From: Candidatus Omnitrophota bacterium
GTDB lineage: Bacteria > Omnitrophota > Gorgyraeia > Zapsychrales > JANLHA01
Assembly (NCBI GenBank): GCA_023247815.1
Contig: JAHFFS010000015.1
Coordinates: 1 to 12,694 of the forward strand
Reading direction: 5' to 3'
Length of the DNA: 12,694 nucleotides
Below are positions 1-6,220 of the stretch, piece after piece. Position numbers and translations under genes: made by a program. How positions within the stretch are numbered: position 1 is the stretch's first letter; each line of letters begins with the position of its first letter. Under the pieces are notes generated by a model. The model did not search any database. It was not told where the DNA came from and saw only the letters and a list, made by a program, of their open reading frames with translations.

Positions 1-1127
1 TCGATACTTTTCGCCGCCCCCTTGGATCCTGAAAAAGCACCATACCACTCCCAAAAACCCGCGGTTCGAGAAGCCCGAAAAGAACAAATGAAGCTGAAAA
101 TCAAAATCAATAAAATGCTGTTTCTGATCCATTGATAAGGCAGCTTATACAAAAACTGGACTTGGGACGACGGATGATAAGTTTCGATCCAGAGAAAGAA
201 TAAAATCATCATAAGAACCAAGCCAAAATGCCTCAAATCACCAGGATAAAAGTACATAAAAAGGATGAACAAAAAAAAGTGATTTACCAAGTAGAGATAA
301 AGAACGCTCAGCTTTCGCGATAAATAAATGAAGAGAACAACCAACAAAACAATCCCGATAAGGACCGATATCTCTATTGAAACGTTCCATTGCACCGGGA
401 AAAGCGACAGTGCGATAGGGTTAAGGATGTTCATGATCTCCGGCTGCCGCATAAACCCGGATGATGCAAAATCGCTCGGCAATATCGTTCCCTGCAGAAA
501 GGCCAGGAGCCCTCCCAGGAAAGCAAAACACAAAGACACGATCGTTTTTCTGCTGAAAGACTTTCTCTTGATCGTTTCGTAAATGAGCAGACTGAACAAC
601 GCCGAGGCCAATGGGAACAGGAAATAATGGGTATTGAATAATAAAAAAAGGGAAAGACAATAAATGCCTATGGATTCATGCCGTTTCTTATAAAGGGATG
701 CAACGATAAATAAAAAAAGAGTTGTTAACGCGTAATTTCTCGCGATAACGGCAAATTCAAAAAACATATAATAAGAAAAAATGAATAAATATCGAAAAAT
801 CCGTGGGAACGGCGCTTTGATAACAAACAGGCCCGCCGCGCCGAAGGCAATGACCCAGTTGAGAACCAACATGGAATGATAGGGAAAACCCAATTTGGCC
901 AAAGGAAATATCAAAAAAAACCACAGGAATGGACAGCCTGCCCCGAAGAGATATTTAAAAAACAGTTCAAAAAATCCAAATTTCTGAACAGCGAGCCAAG
1001 GTTGGGCCTCATCACGCCAGGGCTCATGATGTAAGACGAGGAGCAAAGTGAGAACGGCGTAAACAAGAATGCAGACAATGTCAAAAATTCGTTCGCGCTT
1101 AAAAGAAAAATCACTGAATCTTTTCAT
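1..1127 (-). CDS. GT-C-like polytopic membrane protein, 3' end beyond the window
   Basis: Reading the minus strand from the ATG at 1127-1125 gives 375 codons without a stop up to the window edge, so the protein is C-terminally incomplete. After a short basic N-terminus there are many hydrophobic segments (about residues 16-33, 56-78, 86-104, 112-126, 132-145, 155-183, 197-213, 231-258, then more). An HHEPWRDEAQ motif sits at residues 33-42, in the first extracytoplasmic loop, followed by ARNYAL at 129-134 and NTHYFL at 165-170. An early acidic pair in the first loop (D39, E40) is the pattern of GT-C membrane glycosyltransferases using lipid-linked sugar donors; the acceptor is unknown. The next in-frame codons upstream run into a TGA with no alternative start. 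No clear Shine-Dalgarno is visible. Family-level assignment is good; specific function is not known. Confidence 0.82.
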   Translation of the reverse strand, partial: MKRFSDFSFKRERIFDIVCILVYAVLTLLLVLHHEPWRDEAQPWLAVQKFGFFELFFKYLFGAGCPFLWFFLIFPLAKLGFPYHSMLVLNWVIAFGAAGLFVIKAPFPRIFRYLFIFSYYMFFEFAVIARNYALTTLFLFIVASLYKKRHESIGIYCLSLFLLFNTHYFLFPLASALFSLLIYETIKRKSFSRKTIVSLCFAFLGGLLAFLQGTILPSDFASSGFMRQPEIMNILNPIALSLFPVQWNVSIEISVLIGIVLLVVLFIYLSRKLSVLYLYLVNHFFLFILFMYFYPGDLRHFGLVLMMILFFLWIETYHPSSQVQFLYKLPYQWIRNSILLILIFSFICSFRASRTAGFWEWYGAFSGSKGAAKSI

Positions 1128-1173
1128 GCTTCGTTTAGGGTGAACAGTTTCAACGATCCATCAATTCAACATT

Positions 1174-1353
1174 CGCCTGCACTTGAATTTTCCTCTCAAT
1201 GCTTAGAAAAAGTTCAACACGTGCGCTTTCCACAAATTATACAAGACGTCCATCAAAAAAATACGCCTGCACTTGAATTTTCCTCTCAATGCTTAGAAAA
1301 AATTCAACGCGTGCGCATTACCACAAATTATAAAAGACAATCATCCAGAAGAA
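1174..1353. repeat. Two ~90-bp tandem repeats resembling decayed tRNA-Arg copies
   Basis: Two units start at 1174 and 1264 with the same 12 bases (CGCCTGCACTTG) and are identical for the first 37 positions (1174-1210 and 1264-1300). The next CGCCTG is inside the tRNA at 1356, so the spacing is 90 and then 92. Read on the minus strand, each unit follows the neighbouring tRNA-Arg in order: a GTGGA D-loop-like block, TTCTAAGCA matching the anticodon loop, TTCAAGT matching the T-loop TTCGAGT, then GCAGGCG matching the 3' acceptor strand. Stems are largely lost. Each unit also has its own inverted repeat (TTGAATTT with AAATTCAA in unit 2; one T-G wobble in unit 1 on the plus-strand transcript). 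Best read as degenerate tandem tRNA copies; a structured repeat of other origin is possible. Confidence 0.7.
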
Positions 1354-1427
1354 TGCGCCTGGCACGACTCGAACGTACGACCCTCTGCTTAGAAGGCAGA
1401 TGCTCTATCCACCTGAGCTACAGGCGC
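1354..1427 (-). tRNA. tRNA-Arg, anticodon UCU
   Basis: The 74-nt minus-strand sequence folds as a complete cloverleaf. The acceptor stem is GCGCCTG with CAGGCGC plus discriminator A. T8-A9 follow, then a D stem GCTC/GAGC, the anticodon stem TCTGC/GCAGA closing the loop CTTCTAA, a five-base variable loop GGGTC, and the T stem GTACG/CGTGC closing TTCGAGT. The loop gives anticodon TCT, reading AGA arginine codons. The 3' CCA is not encoded (TTC follows the discriminator), so the CCA-adding enzyme is needed. The gene lies between two repeat arrays that carry pieces of its own ends. Confidence 0.96.
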
Positions 1428-1505
1428 AAAGTTACCTTAATTTGATTTAGAAAAGCTTTGCCCGAAGTACTTGTTTCCACCTTCTTTTATCCAGCCAATC
1501 AAGTA

Positions 1506-1714
1506 CAGGCGCAAAGAATAACCTTCAGTTTAACAAACAATCATCTTGAGCAATTCGCGCGGTACTTGCTACCTTAATTTTATTCAGATATGACAAGTAC
1601 AGGCGCAAAGAATAACCTTCAGTTTAACAAACAATCATCTTGAGCAATTCGCGCAGTACTTGCTACCTTAAATTTTATTCGGATATGACAAGTGCAGGCG
1701 CAAAGTTACCTTAA
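1506..1714. repeat. 94/95-bp tandem repeat array carrying the tRNA 5' end
   Basis: Two near-identical units (1506-1599, 94 bp; 1600-1694, 95 bp; three substitutions and one indel apart) and a partial third unit (1695-1714) each begin with CAGGCGCAAAG, the 5' acceptor strand of the tRNA-Arg plus flank as seen on the plus strand. The partial unit and the tRNA edge (1421-1440) share an exact 20-bp sequence, so it brackets the array. On the minus strand each unit starts GCGCCTG(T/C)ACTTG and can pair with a downstream CAAGTAC ... GCGC, forming a hairpin of about 11 bp (arms 1557-1568 with 1594-1606, and 1651-1662 with 1689-1701). The 78 bp between the tRNA and the array (1428-1505) hold one more GTACTTG/CAAGTAC pair (1467-1473, 1500-1506). 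I see no gene in 1428-1854. Confidence 0.85.
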
Positions 1715-3035
1715 ATTCTATCAGATCAAACAAGCACTGACATATTTTATTAAAATGAATTTTAGTTATATCAGAATACTCAGGAAAAGTAAAGCTGTGG
1801 TGGCTGGCTGAAAGAATTAAGCTGAGATAGCGGGTGACAACGGGGGCTGTCCCTTTAGGGACTGTCCCCCACCTTCTGCGGGTAAAACAACGCGATGCTG
1901 TCGGTAAAGCCGTGCAAATAATTTTTCCGCTGATCGGGCCGATCTCACCGGCGCAAAAAAAACCAGCCGCCTGCACCGGCCCCAGATGATTTTGGATGAT
2001 CCGGATATCGTGATTCAATTCATTAAAAAGGTGTTGGCCCCTCCCATTGCAGGAAAAAAGCAAAGCACCGGCAGGCTGTTGGTTAGGAAATTGTTTTCGG
2101 TAACACGCTAACATCTCAATCAAATCTTCGGTCGCGGTCTGGGCGTCGCGCAAATGGAACTGCACGGTCCGCCCTTGCTTAACATGATCAGCAACAATGC
2201 CGGCACCAGTCGCCTGATCAATGCCCATCACCCCTCTGATCAAAAAATCTCCGCGCTTCAGGTCTTGCTTATATTCATCCATGGCAATGCCTAAAAATAG
2301 CATTTGCTGGGCGAGTCTTTTATCGCGATCGCTCGCCTTCTCAAAGACCTTTTTGGCGACCTCAAGAAACGGCCTGCCCGCCAGTTCATAAACAACATTG
2401 TCCTGAACCTTGGTCACAATGAAGGTCTCCCCCACCGGACGGCAGCCCTGCGAGACCACAGTATCGACCTTGATATTTCCAACCAAGGCGCAGCCGATGA
2501 CTCCTTGCGTAAAATATTGATTATTCAAAATCATCGTATTGCCGTTGGGTGACGCGGTGCCGCTGGCCAACCCGCCAAAAATGCTACAATTGGGATAAGC
2601 GGCATTCATCCCCTTCAAATAGCGTTCCATATCAAAATTGAAAGGATCAGGCAAAGTCAAAAAGACCGGATTTTCGTTTGGATAGACATCGAAAAATTCA
2701 TACCAATCATTGTTATTTTGCAAACCTTCTAACTGGCCGTCGTCGATAAAATAAGGATAAATCTTGACCTCTGGCAGACGGGCTAGCAATAAACTCGCCC
2801 CGGCGAAATCTTCGATCTCCTCATCATTACCGATGATCCCGGCCGCGGTGCAGCCAAAAAAATTTTTAATTTTAAGTTTGGCGTTCAGCTGCTCAACGAT
2901 TCCCTTGACTTCGTCTTGTTTTTTGGGAGTGACAAAAAGGATGGCCAAATCAAATTCCCCTTGCAGATCCGACGTTAACTCCGGGATGATTTTATCGACG
3001 AGATGCGCTTTGGATGTCTTGGAAATGAATTGCAT
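1668..3035 (-). CDS. FIST domain sensory protein, C-terminus altered by a frameshift
   Basis: The 455-codon frame encodes a FIST_N domain (about residues 20-215, with FFGCTAAGIIG at 59-69 and SIFGGLASG at 151-159) followed by a FIST_C domain (about 222-371, with GALLFSCNGRG at 323-333 and GFFCAGEIGPISGK at 358-371). FIST proteins are predicted cytoplasmic small-ligand sensors, often working with signalling or chemotaxis proteins. After K371 the canonical FIST ending NYLHGFTDSIALF is found one frame away and then stops at 1855-1857, giving an expected protein of 393 aa. The in-frame 84-residue tail read here (down to 1668) is basic, non-family, and partly encoded by the repeat array. The real gene is therefore probably 1855-3035 with a one-base defect at the A5 run. 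No Shine-Dalgarno precedes the ATG. An extended -10 promoter lies about 50 bp upstream. Confidence 0.88.
   Translation of the reverse strand: MQFISKTSKAHLVDKIIPELTSDLQGEFDLAILFVTPKKQDEVKGIVEQLNAKLKIKNFFGCTAAGIIGNDEEIEDFAGASLLLARLPEVKIYPYFIDDGQLEGLQNNNDWYEFFDVYPNENPVFLTLPDPFNFDMERYLKGMNAAYPNCSIFGGLASGTASPNGNTMILNNQYFTQGVIGCALVGNIKVDTVVSQGCRPVGETFIVTKVQDNVVYELAGRPFLEVAKKVFEKASDRDKRLAQQMLFLGIAMDEYKQDLKRGDFLIRGVMGIDQATGAGIVADHVKQGRTVQFHLRDAQTATEDLIEMLACYRKQFPNQQPAGALLFSCNGRGQHLFNELNHDIRIIQNHLGPVQAAGFFCAGEIGPISGKIICTALPTASRCFTRRRWGTVPKGTAPVVTRYLSLILSASHHSFTFPEYSDITKIHFNKICQCLFDLIEFKVTLRLHLSYPNKI
1842..1870. repeat. Doubled GGGACTGTCCC palindrome at the FIST 3' end
   Basis: Two palindromic cores lie side by side, GGGGCTGTCCC (imperfect) and GGGACTGTCCC (perfect around a central T), separated by TTTA. 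The outer G5 and C5 runs can also pair. A perfect 13-bp relative, GGGGACAGTCCCC, is at 6089-6101. Short G-rich palindromes of this type recur in many environmental bacterial genomes, often near REP-associated transposase genes, but no transposase is present here. The element overlaps the last codons of the frame-restored FIST gene and supplies its TAA. It has no T-run on the minus-strand side, so it is not a typical intrinsic terminator. Confidence 0.7.
1922..1926 (-). other. Probable one-base frameshift in an A5 run inside the FIST gene
   Basis: The minus strand reads GGA AAA ATT ATT TGC here. Adding one A turns this into GGA AAA AAT TAT TTG CAC, after which the expected FIST_C ending runs to a stop 22 codons later. 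A homopolymer of five A is a typical place for a sequencing or assembly error, and also for a recent loss mutation or slippage. The sequence alone cannot tell these apart. Confidence 0.8.
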
Positions 3036-3083
3036 AAAAATTGCGTCTTAGTCTTAACGTGAACAGCCATTGAATAAGTCAGT

Positions 3084-3111
3084 ATTATAGCAATCAGAAC
3101 ACAATCTTCAA
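3084..3111 (-). promoter_or_regulatory. Promoter for the FIST gene (extended -10)
   Basis: On the minus strand TTGAAG (3111-3106), a 16-nt spacer and TATAAT (3089-3084) preceded by TGC form a good sigma70-type promoter with an extended -10. The predicted transcript would start near 3077, leaving about 42 nt before the ATG at 3035. Confidence 0.65.
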
Positions 3112-3129
3112 GGTGATTTTGAAATCACC
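3112..3129. repeat. Perfect 8-bp inverted repeat at the FIST promoter
   Basis: GGTGATTT and AAATCACC are separated by two bases. The element covers the stop codon of the small cysteine protein and abuts the -35 of the FIST promoter. No T-run follows on either strand, so an operator is at least as likely as a terminator. This is inference from position only. Confidence 0.45.
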
Positions 3130-3409
3130 AGATCTCGTTATCCGGTTTTTCTAAAACTTCGCGGATCAAACCAGGGTTCTGTTTGATCGTAAAATAACAA
3201 GACGCGCACAGCGGATGTTTGGTTTTATACGTCATGATGAGGATGTCATCAATGGTCAAATGTTCCATGCCCTCGGGGGGATCTTTCATCCGTTCATAAA
3301 ACTCGGCCTTAATCACATCCGGTGTTTTGCCGCAGATCCAGCATTGATCGTCTTCGATGCTCTGCACCTTTTTCAAATATTCTTTAAAAGCGTCGTCACG
3401 GCCTTTCAC
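3125..3409 (-). CDS. Small four-cysteine, probably zinc-binding protein
   Basis: This is a 94-aa protein starting at GTG (3409-3407). The start is chosen because AAGGAGGTG at 3424-3416, complementary to the 16S rRNA tail over nine bases, ends 6 nt before it. An in-frame ATG at 3454 would add 15 residues and put the Shine-Dalgarno inside the gene. Two CxxC pairs, C23/C26 (CWIC) and C68/C71 (CASC), 41 residues apart, suggest one structural zinc site; the segment between is helical and acidic. There is no signal peptide or membrane segment, so the protein is cytoplasmic. I do not recognise a family and assign no function. It has its own promoter-like site at 3469-3477. Confidence 0.75.
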   Translation of the reverse strand: MKGRDDAFKEYLKKVQSIEDDQCWICGKTPDVIKAEFYERMKDPPEGMEHLTIDDILIMTYKTKHPLCASCYFTIKQNPGLIREVLEKPDNEIW

Positions 3410-3415
3410 GACAAC

Positions 3416-3424
3416 CACCTCCTT
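3416..3424 (-). promoter_or_regulatory. Strong Shine-Dalgarno deciding a GTG start
   Basis: AAGGAGGTG on the minus strand lies 6 nt before GTG at 3409. It is the best ribosome binding site in the window and fixes the start of the small cysteine protein. Confidence 0.85.
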
Positions 3425-3468
3425 GTCACAACACTCCAGTGGCATCAATAACACAGTCTGCTAATTAA

Positions 3469-3477
3469 AGTATAGCA
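3469..3477 (-). promoter_or_regulatory. Extended -10 element upstream of the small cysteine protein
   Basis: TGCTATACT on the minus strand is an extended -10 (TGn plus TATACT). No good -35 is visible, which is common with extended -10 promoters. Transcription would start near 3462 and give a leader of about 50 nt containing the Shine-Dalgarno. Confidence 0.5.
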
Positions 3478-3523
3478 CAGATTCATAACATATTGGTAAT
3501 AAACATTTTACAGTTTCACTGAT

Positions 3524-6076
3524 TTATGGCGGTCCGTTTTCCGAAAATGCCGATAGCCCCAAAACAAACGGCAAATCCACGGCCGGCGTAATGCCAATGA
3601 TAACGGGTAAAAATCCTTCCACGGTCGAATTTTCTACCCCCTGCTGACTGAACTTAATCGGCTCGCCCTGATTTCGCACTTCCAAATTGACCCTTTCAGC
3701 ATTGAAGTCGATACCACCGACATCAGTTTTTTGCGACGAGATTATCACCGCGGCCGGCGCGACAGCATGGACCGCGTCTTTCCCCAACAAAAAAGCATCT
3801 GTGGTAACTGGTTTTTCTTTTTCAATATAAAAACTGACCTGTCCTATTCCTGCCTTCACGGCCTCTATAACCTCTTTAAATTTCTCCGGATCCCTTACGG
3901 CCAAATCCGTTAACGCCTGCTGATCGTCGGGAGATAATTGCGGCATGACATCTTCCGCCGCATTGAATCCTTCTTTGACTTCAATGGTCATCAATTGCAA
4001 ATCACTGGCGCTATCGGTCTGAGAAAAAATATCTGATTCCTTATCATCGTTAACAACTCCGCTCAGTGTTAAAGGCTTATATGAAAACATATCCGATGTC
4101 CCATCCTTCCCAGACGAATTCTTCAACGGCTGACCAAAATCGTCCAAACTGAAACTGTCCGTGAAGCCTGATGCTGAAGATTGCGTTGGCGGCTCAAAAT
4201 TAAAAGAAGAATCCTTCTCAAAACCAGCTATAGCAAAAATTTTTTCTTTCGTCGTCATATCTGGATCTTCCAGCAACCCTTGACTATTGATAAAAATGCT
4301 CGACGTGGAACTAGTCAGGTTTCCTTCTGATCCTTTCCCACTGAACGTCATCCTCATGAAGAGTTCTAAACTTCCTCTCAAAACATGTCCATTTACGTTA
4401 ATCATAGCCTCTCTGAGACTTTGTTCGTCATGAATCCCGCGGATCGCGGCTCCTGCCACTGACATTCCGACATTCAAATAATACGCTAAACGGTCGTTGT
4501 CATTATCCAATTGCTCCGACATAAATACCGTAAGACCGGCTAAAGCCCCAACCGCAACCCAATTGCCTGACGTGTTCCAAACCTTCGAATCATACTCGAC
4601 GATAGCCTTTCCCTGCCGAGTTTTCCCAAAAGGAATGACGATAACGAACCCTCTCATATCTGGCCCCCAGGCCGGATAAACCTTGGCATGACGAATCACT
4701 GATGGTAGTTTCTGAAAAATAGATTTATCAGACCGTTCGCCTGCCTGCAGTTCCTGGGCGGTCAAGCCGACGAAAATAGCAGTTAACAAAGCTCCCTTTG
4801 TAAACAGATTTCGCGAGCTAGGCAAATTCTGCTGGGTGAAAAGCTGAAAGGCCTTTTTGAGCTTATTTTTTTTATCTGCCAGGATGGTTTTGATCTCATA
4901 CAAACCGGAATTGGTAAAACGTTGCAGAACATAACGATATTTGTTTGAAGCCAAGGCCGCTTCGCGGCCCAAGGTCTCAAGCCGGTCGGCACGATCTTTT
5001 AAAAAATTCAACGACGTTCCGCCAGAGAAATACTTGCGCGGGATGGTCGCCTGCTGCTGCGGGTCATATTCCTCTTTGATAAAATTATAAACCCCGGTCT
5101 TGAACGCCGCTAAGTACTGTTGGTAAATCTTATCTTTCATCTGTTTGTCGTCGATATCAATGCCGGCGATTTTTTTCTGATCAGCATAAATGTGATTGAT
5201 CACACTCTCCCTCAATTTTCGTTTGTACCAGGCCGCCAAGATGAGCGAATGATAAACCTGTCGCAGCGGCGCGAAATTCTCTCCTTCATTCACTTCCTTT
5301 TCCAAGACCGGCAAAACGACCTCACGAACAACTTGAGATGACATTTGATTGAGTTCTTTCACCCCTTGATCATCGACGTGATCTGCTCCTAAATCTTTAT
5401 CTTTGCGGTTCTGCTTGAGCGACAAATAGTCTTCCTCAAGCATCACCTCCAAAGAACTTTCTAAAATGAAGGCCTGGCCGTCATGCTCATAAACAACAGC
5501 CTTTTTCGGAACAATCCAAACCTTATTAAACGTGTTGATCGGAAGGTTGATGGTGCCATAACGCTCATAGGCGAGCTTATAAACTTTGTCCCAAAAACTC
5601 TTTCCCAAAACCTCTTGCGGATAAACCAATGAGGCAGTGATCTGCTTTAACAAATAATCCTGGGCAAGCATGTCACGCCCCATATCGGTCTGACCAAGTT
5701 CGTCAGGAACAATCCGGTCCTTTTCGTAGGGCGAGAGGTTGACCCACACCTCTTCTTCCGGGACAGTCAGCGCCGCCAAAAAATATTTGATCAATCTTTC
5801 GGAATCGATCTGCAAATCCGCGCCTTTAAGACCAGCATCCCCGCCATCGACATAAAAATCAAACAGAAAGGGATTTTCCGGATGGACCCGCAGACCTTGA
5901 ATAATCACCGGTTGATAGGCCTGACTTAATGAAACCCTGGTTCCGGGCTGTGGAAGTCCAAGGACCGTCTGACCAAGCGCGGGTGGGACAATCCCACAGC
6001 TGGTAAAGAAAAAGAAAAATAAGATACCAATATCAAGTATCTTAAAAATCCTTGGTTTTATCATTTTTTTTATCAA
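3524..6076 (-). CDS. Large exported protein, probable lipoprotein, with GGID-type C-terminal tail
   Basis: This 850-aa protein starts at TTG (6076-6074). AGGAG at 6088-6084 is 7 nt away, whereas the next ATG (6064) would be 19 nt away. Residues 1-36 form a signal sequence with a lipobox-like FTSC at 24-27, so C27 may be lipidated; cleavage by signal peptidase I near ALGQ is the alternative. Residues 38-350 form a well-ordered domain with blocks WVNLSPYEKDRIVP (111-124), RDMLAQDYLLKQITASLVYP (134-153) and NTFNKVWIVP (181-190), ending in IPRKYFSGG. I associate these blocks with long Omnitrophota proteins from memory. A second hydrophobic stretch (425-445) and a glycine/alanine-rich one (505-547) may contact the membrane. 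Residues 580-780 are serine- and acid-rich. The last 64 residues (787-850) match the tail of the giant kinase protein. No enzyme motif is recognised; function unknown. Confidence 0.87.
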   Translation of the reverse strand: MIKKMIKPRIFKILDIGILFFFFFTSCGIVPPALGQTVLGLPQPGTRVSLSQAYQPVIIQGLRVHPENPFLFDFYVDGGDAGLKGADLQIDSERLIKYFLAALTVPEEEVWVNLSPYEKDRIVPDELGQTDMGRDMLAQDYLLKQITASLVYPQEVLGKSFWDKVYKLAYERYGTINLPINTFNKVWIVPKKAVVYEHDGQAFILESSLEVMLEEDYLSLKQNRKDKDLGADHVDDQGVKELNQMSSQVVREVVLPVLEKEVNEGENFAPLRQVYHSLILAAWYKRKLRESVINHIYADQKKIAGIDIDDKQMKDKIYQQYLAAFKTGVYNFIKEEYDPQQQATIPRKYFSGGTSLNFLKDRADRLETLGREAALASNKYRYVLQRFTNSGLYEIKTILADKKNKLKKAFQLFTQQNLPSSRNLFTKGALLTAIFVGLTAQELQAGERSDKSIFQKLPSVIRHAKVYPAWGPDMRGFVIVIPFGKTRQGKAIVEYDSKVWNTSGNWVAVGALAGLTVFMSEQLDNDNDRLAYYLNVGMSVAGAAIRGIHDEQSLREAMINVNGHVLRGSLELFMRMTFSGKGSEGNLTSSTSSIFINSQGLLEDPDMTTKEKIFAIAGFEKDSSFNFEPPTQSSASGFTDSFSLDDFGQPLKNSSGKDGTSDMFSYKPLTLSGVVNDDKESDIFSQTDSASDLQLMTIEVKEGFNAAEDVMPQLSPDDQQALTDLAVRDPEKFKEVIEAVKAGIGQVSFYIEKEKPVTTDAFLLGKDAVHAVAPAAVIISSQKTDVGGIDFNAERVNLEVRNQGEPIKFSQQGVENSTVEGFLPVIIGITPAVDLPFVLGLSAFSENGPP

Positions 6077-6083
6077 AGAATAT

Positions 6084-6088
6084 CTCCT
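6084..6088 (-). promoter_or_regulatory. Shine-Dalgarno deciding a TTG start
   Basis: AGGAG on the minus strand, 7 nt before TTG at 6076, supports the non-ATG start of the 850-aa protein. It directly abuts the palindrome at 6089-6101, so a hairpin there could limit ribosome access. Confidence 0.7.
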
Positions 6089-6101
6089 GGGGACAGTCCC
6101 C
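6089..6101. repeat. Perfect 13-bp palindrome GGGGACAGTCCCC
   Basis: The palindrome is perfect around a central A and is the single-copy relative of the doubled element at 1842-1870. It lies in the 5' leader of the 850-aa protein, touching the Shine-Dalgarno. Upstream at 6122-6117 a TATACT hexamer may be the -10 of this gene, but no convincing -35 is visible. The rest of the gap (6102-6220) shows only a weak hairpin (6155-6177). Confidence 0.7.
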
Positions 6102-6220
6102 TCCCCTCTTTAACAAAGTATAAGATATTTGTACTAGGAGATACGACCCCCGAAGAGAATTTAGTTAAAAATTTCTCAATTTCAGGAAAACGCTTTCAGG
6201 AGAAAATTTGTGGGAATGGC

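Noticed and set aside
421..660. Short minus-strand frame in the first kilobase
   Set aside because: It overlaps the much longer 375-codon membrane protein frame on the same strand and has no family features.
1140..1445. Open frame of 101 codons on the plus strand across the repeats and tRNA
   Set aside because: It reads through the antisense of an intact tRNA and through tandem repeats, which explains its repeated peptide; there is no Shine-Dalgarno.
1506..1714. CRISPR array
   Set aside because: The units are near-identical over their whole ~94 bp, without unique spacers, and no cas gene is present.
1174..1714. Integron attC array
   Set aside because: The units are structured and of suitable length, but I could not find the conserved attC core sites at their ends, and there is no integrase or cassette gene between units.
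1668..1854. The 3' part of the FIST frame as a genuine C-terminal extension
   Set aside because: The canonical FIST ending is present one frame away, and the extension is partly encoded by the repeat array.
1842..1870. Intrinsic terminator after FIST
   Set aside because: The hairpin is GC-rich but has internal mismatches and no following T-run on the minus strand, and a related copy lies in a leader region.
3410..3454. ATG at 3454 as start of the small cysteine protein
   Set aside because: It would place the nine-base Shine-Dalgarno inside the gene; the GTG 6 nt after that site fits much better.
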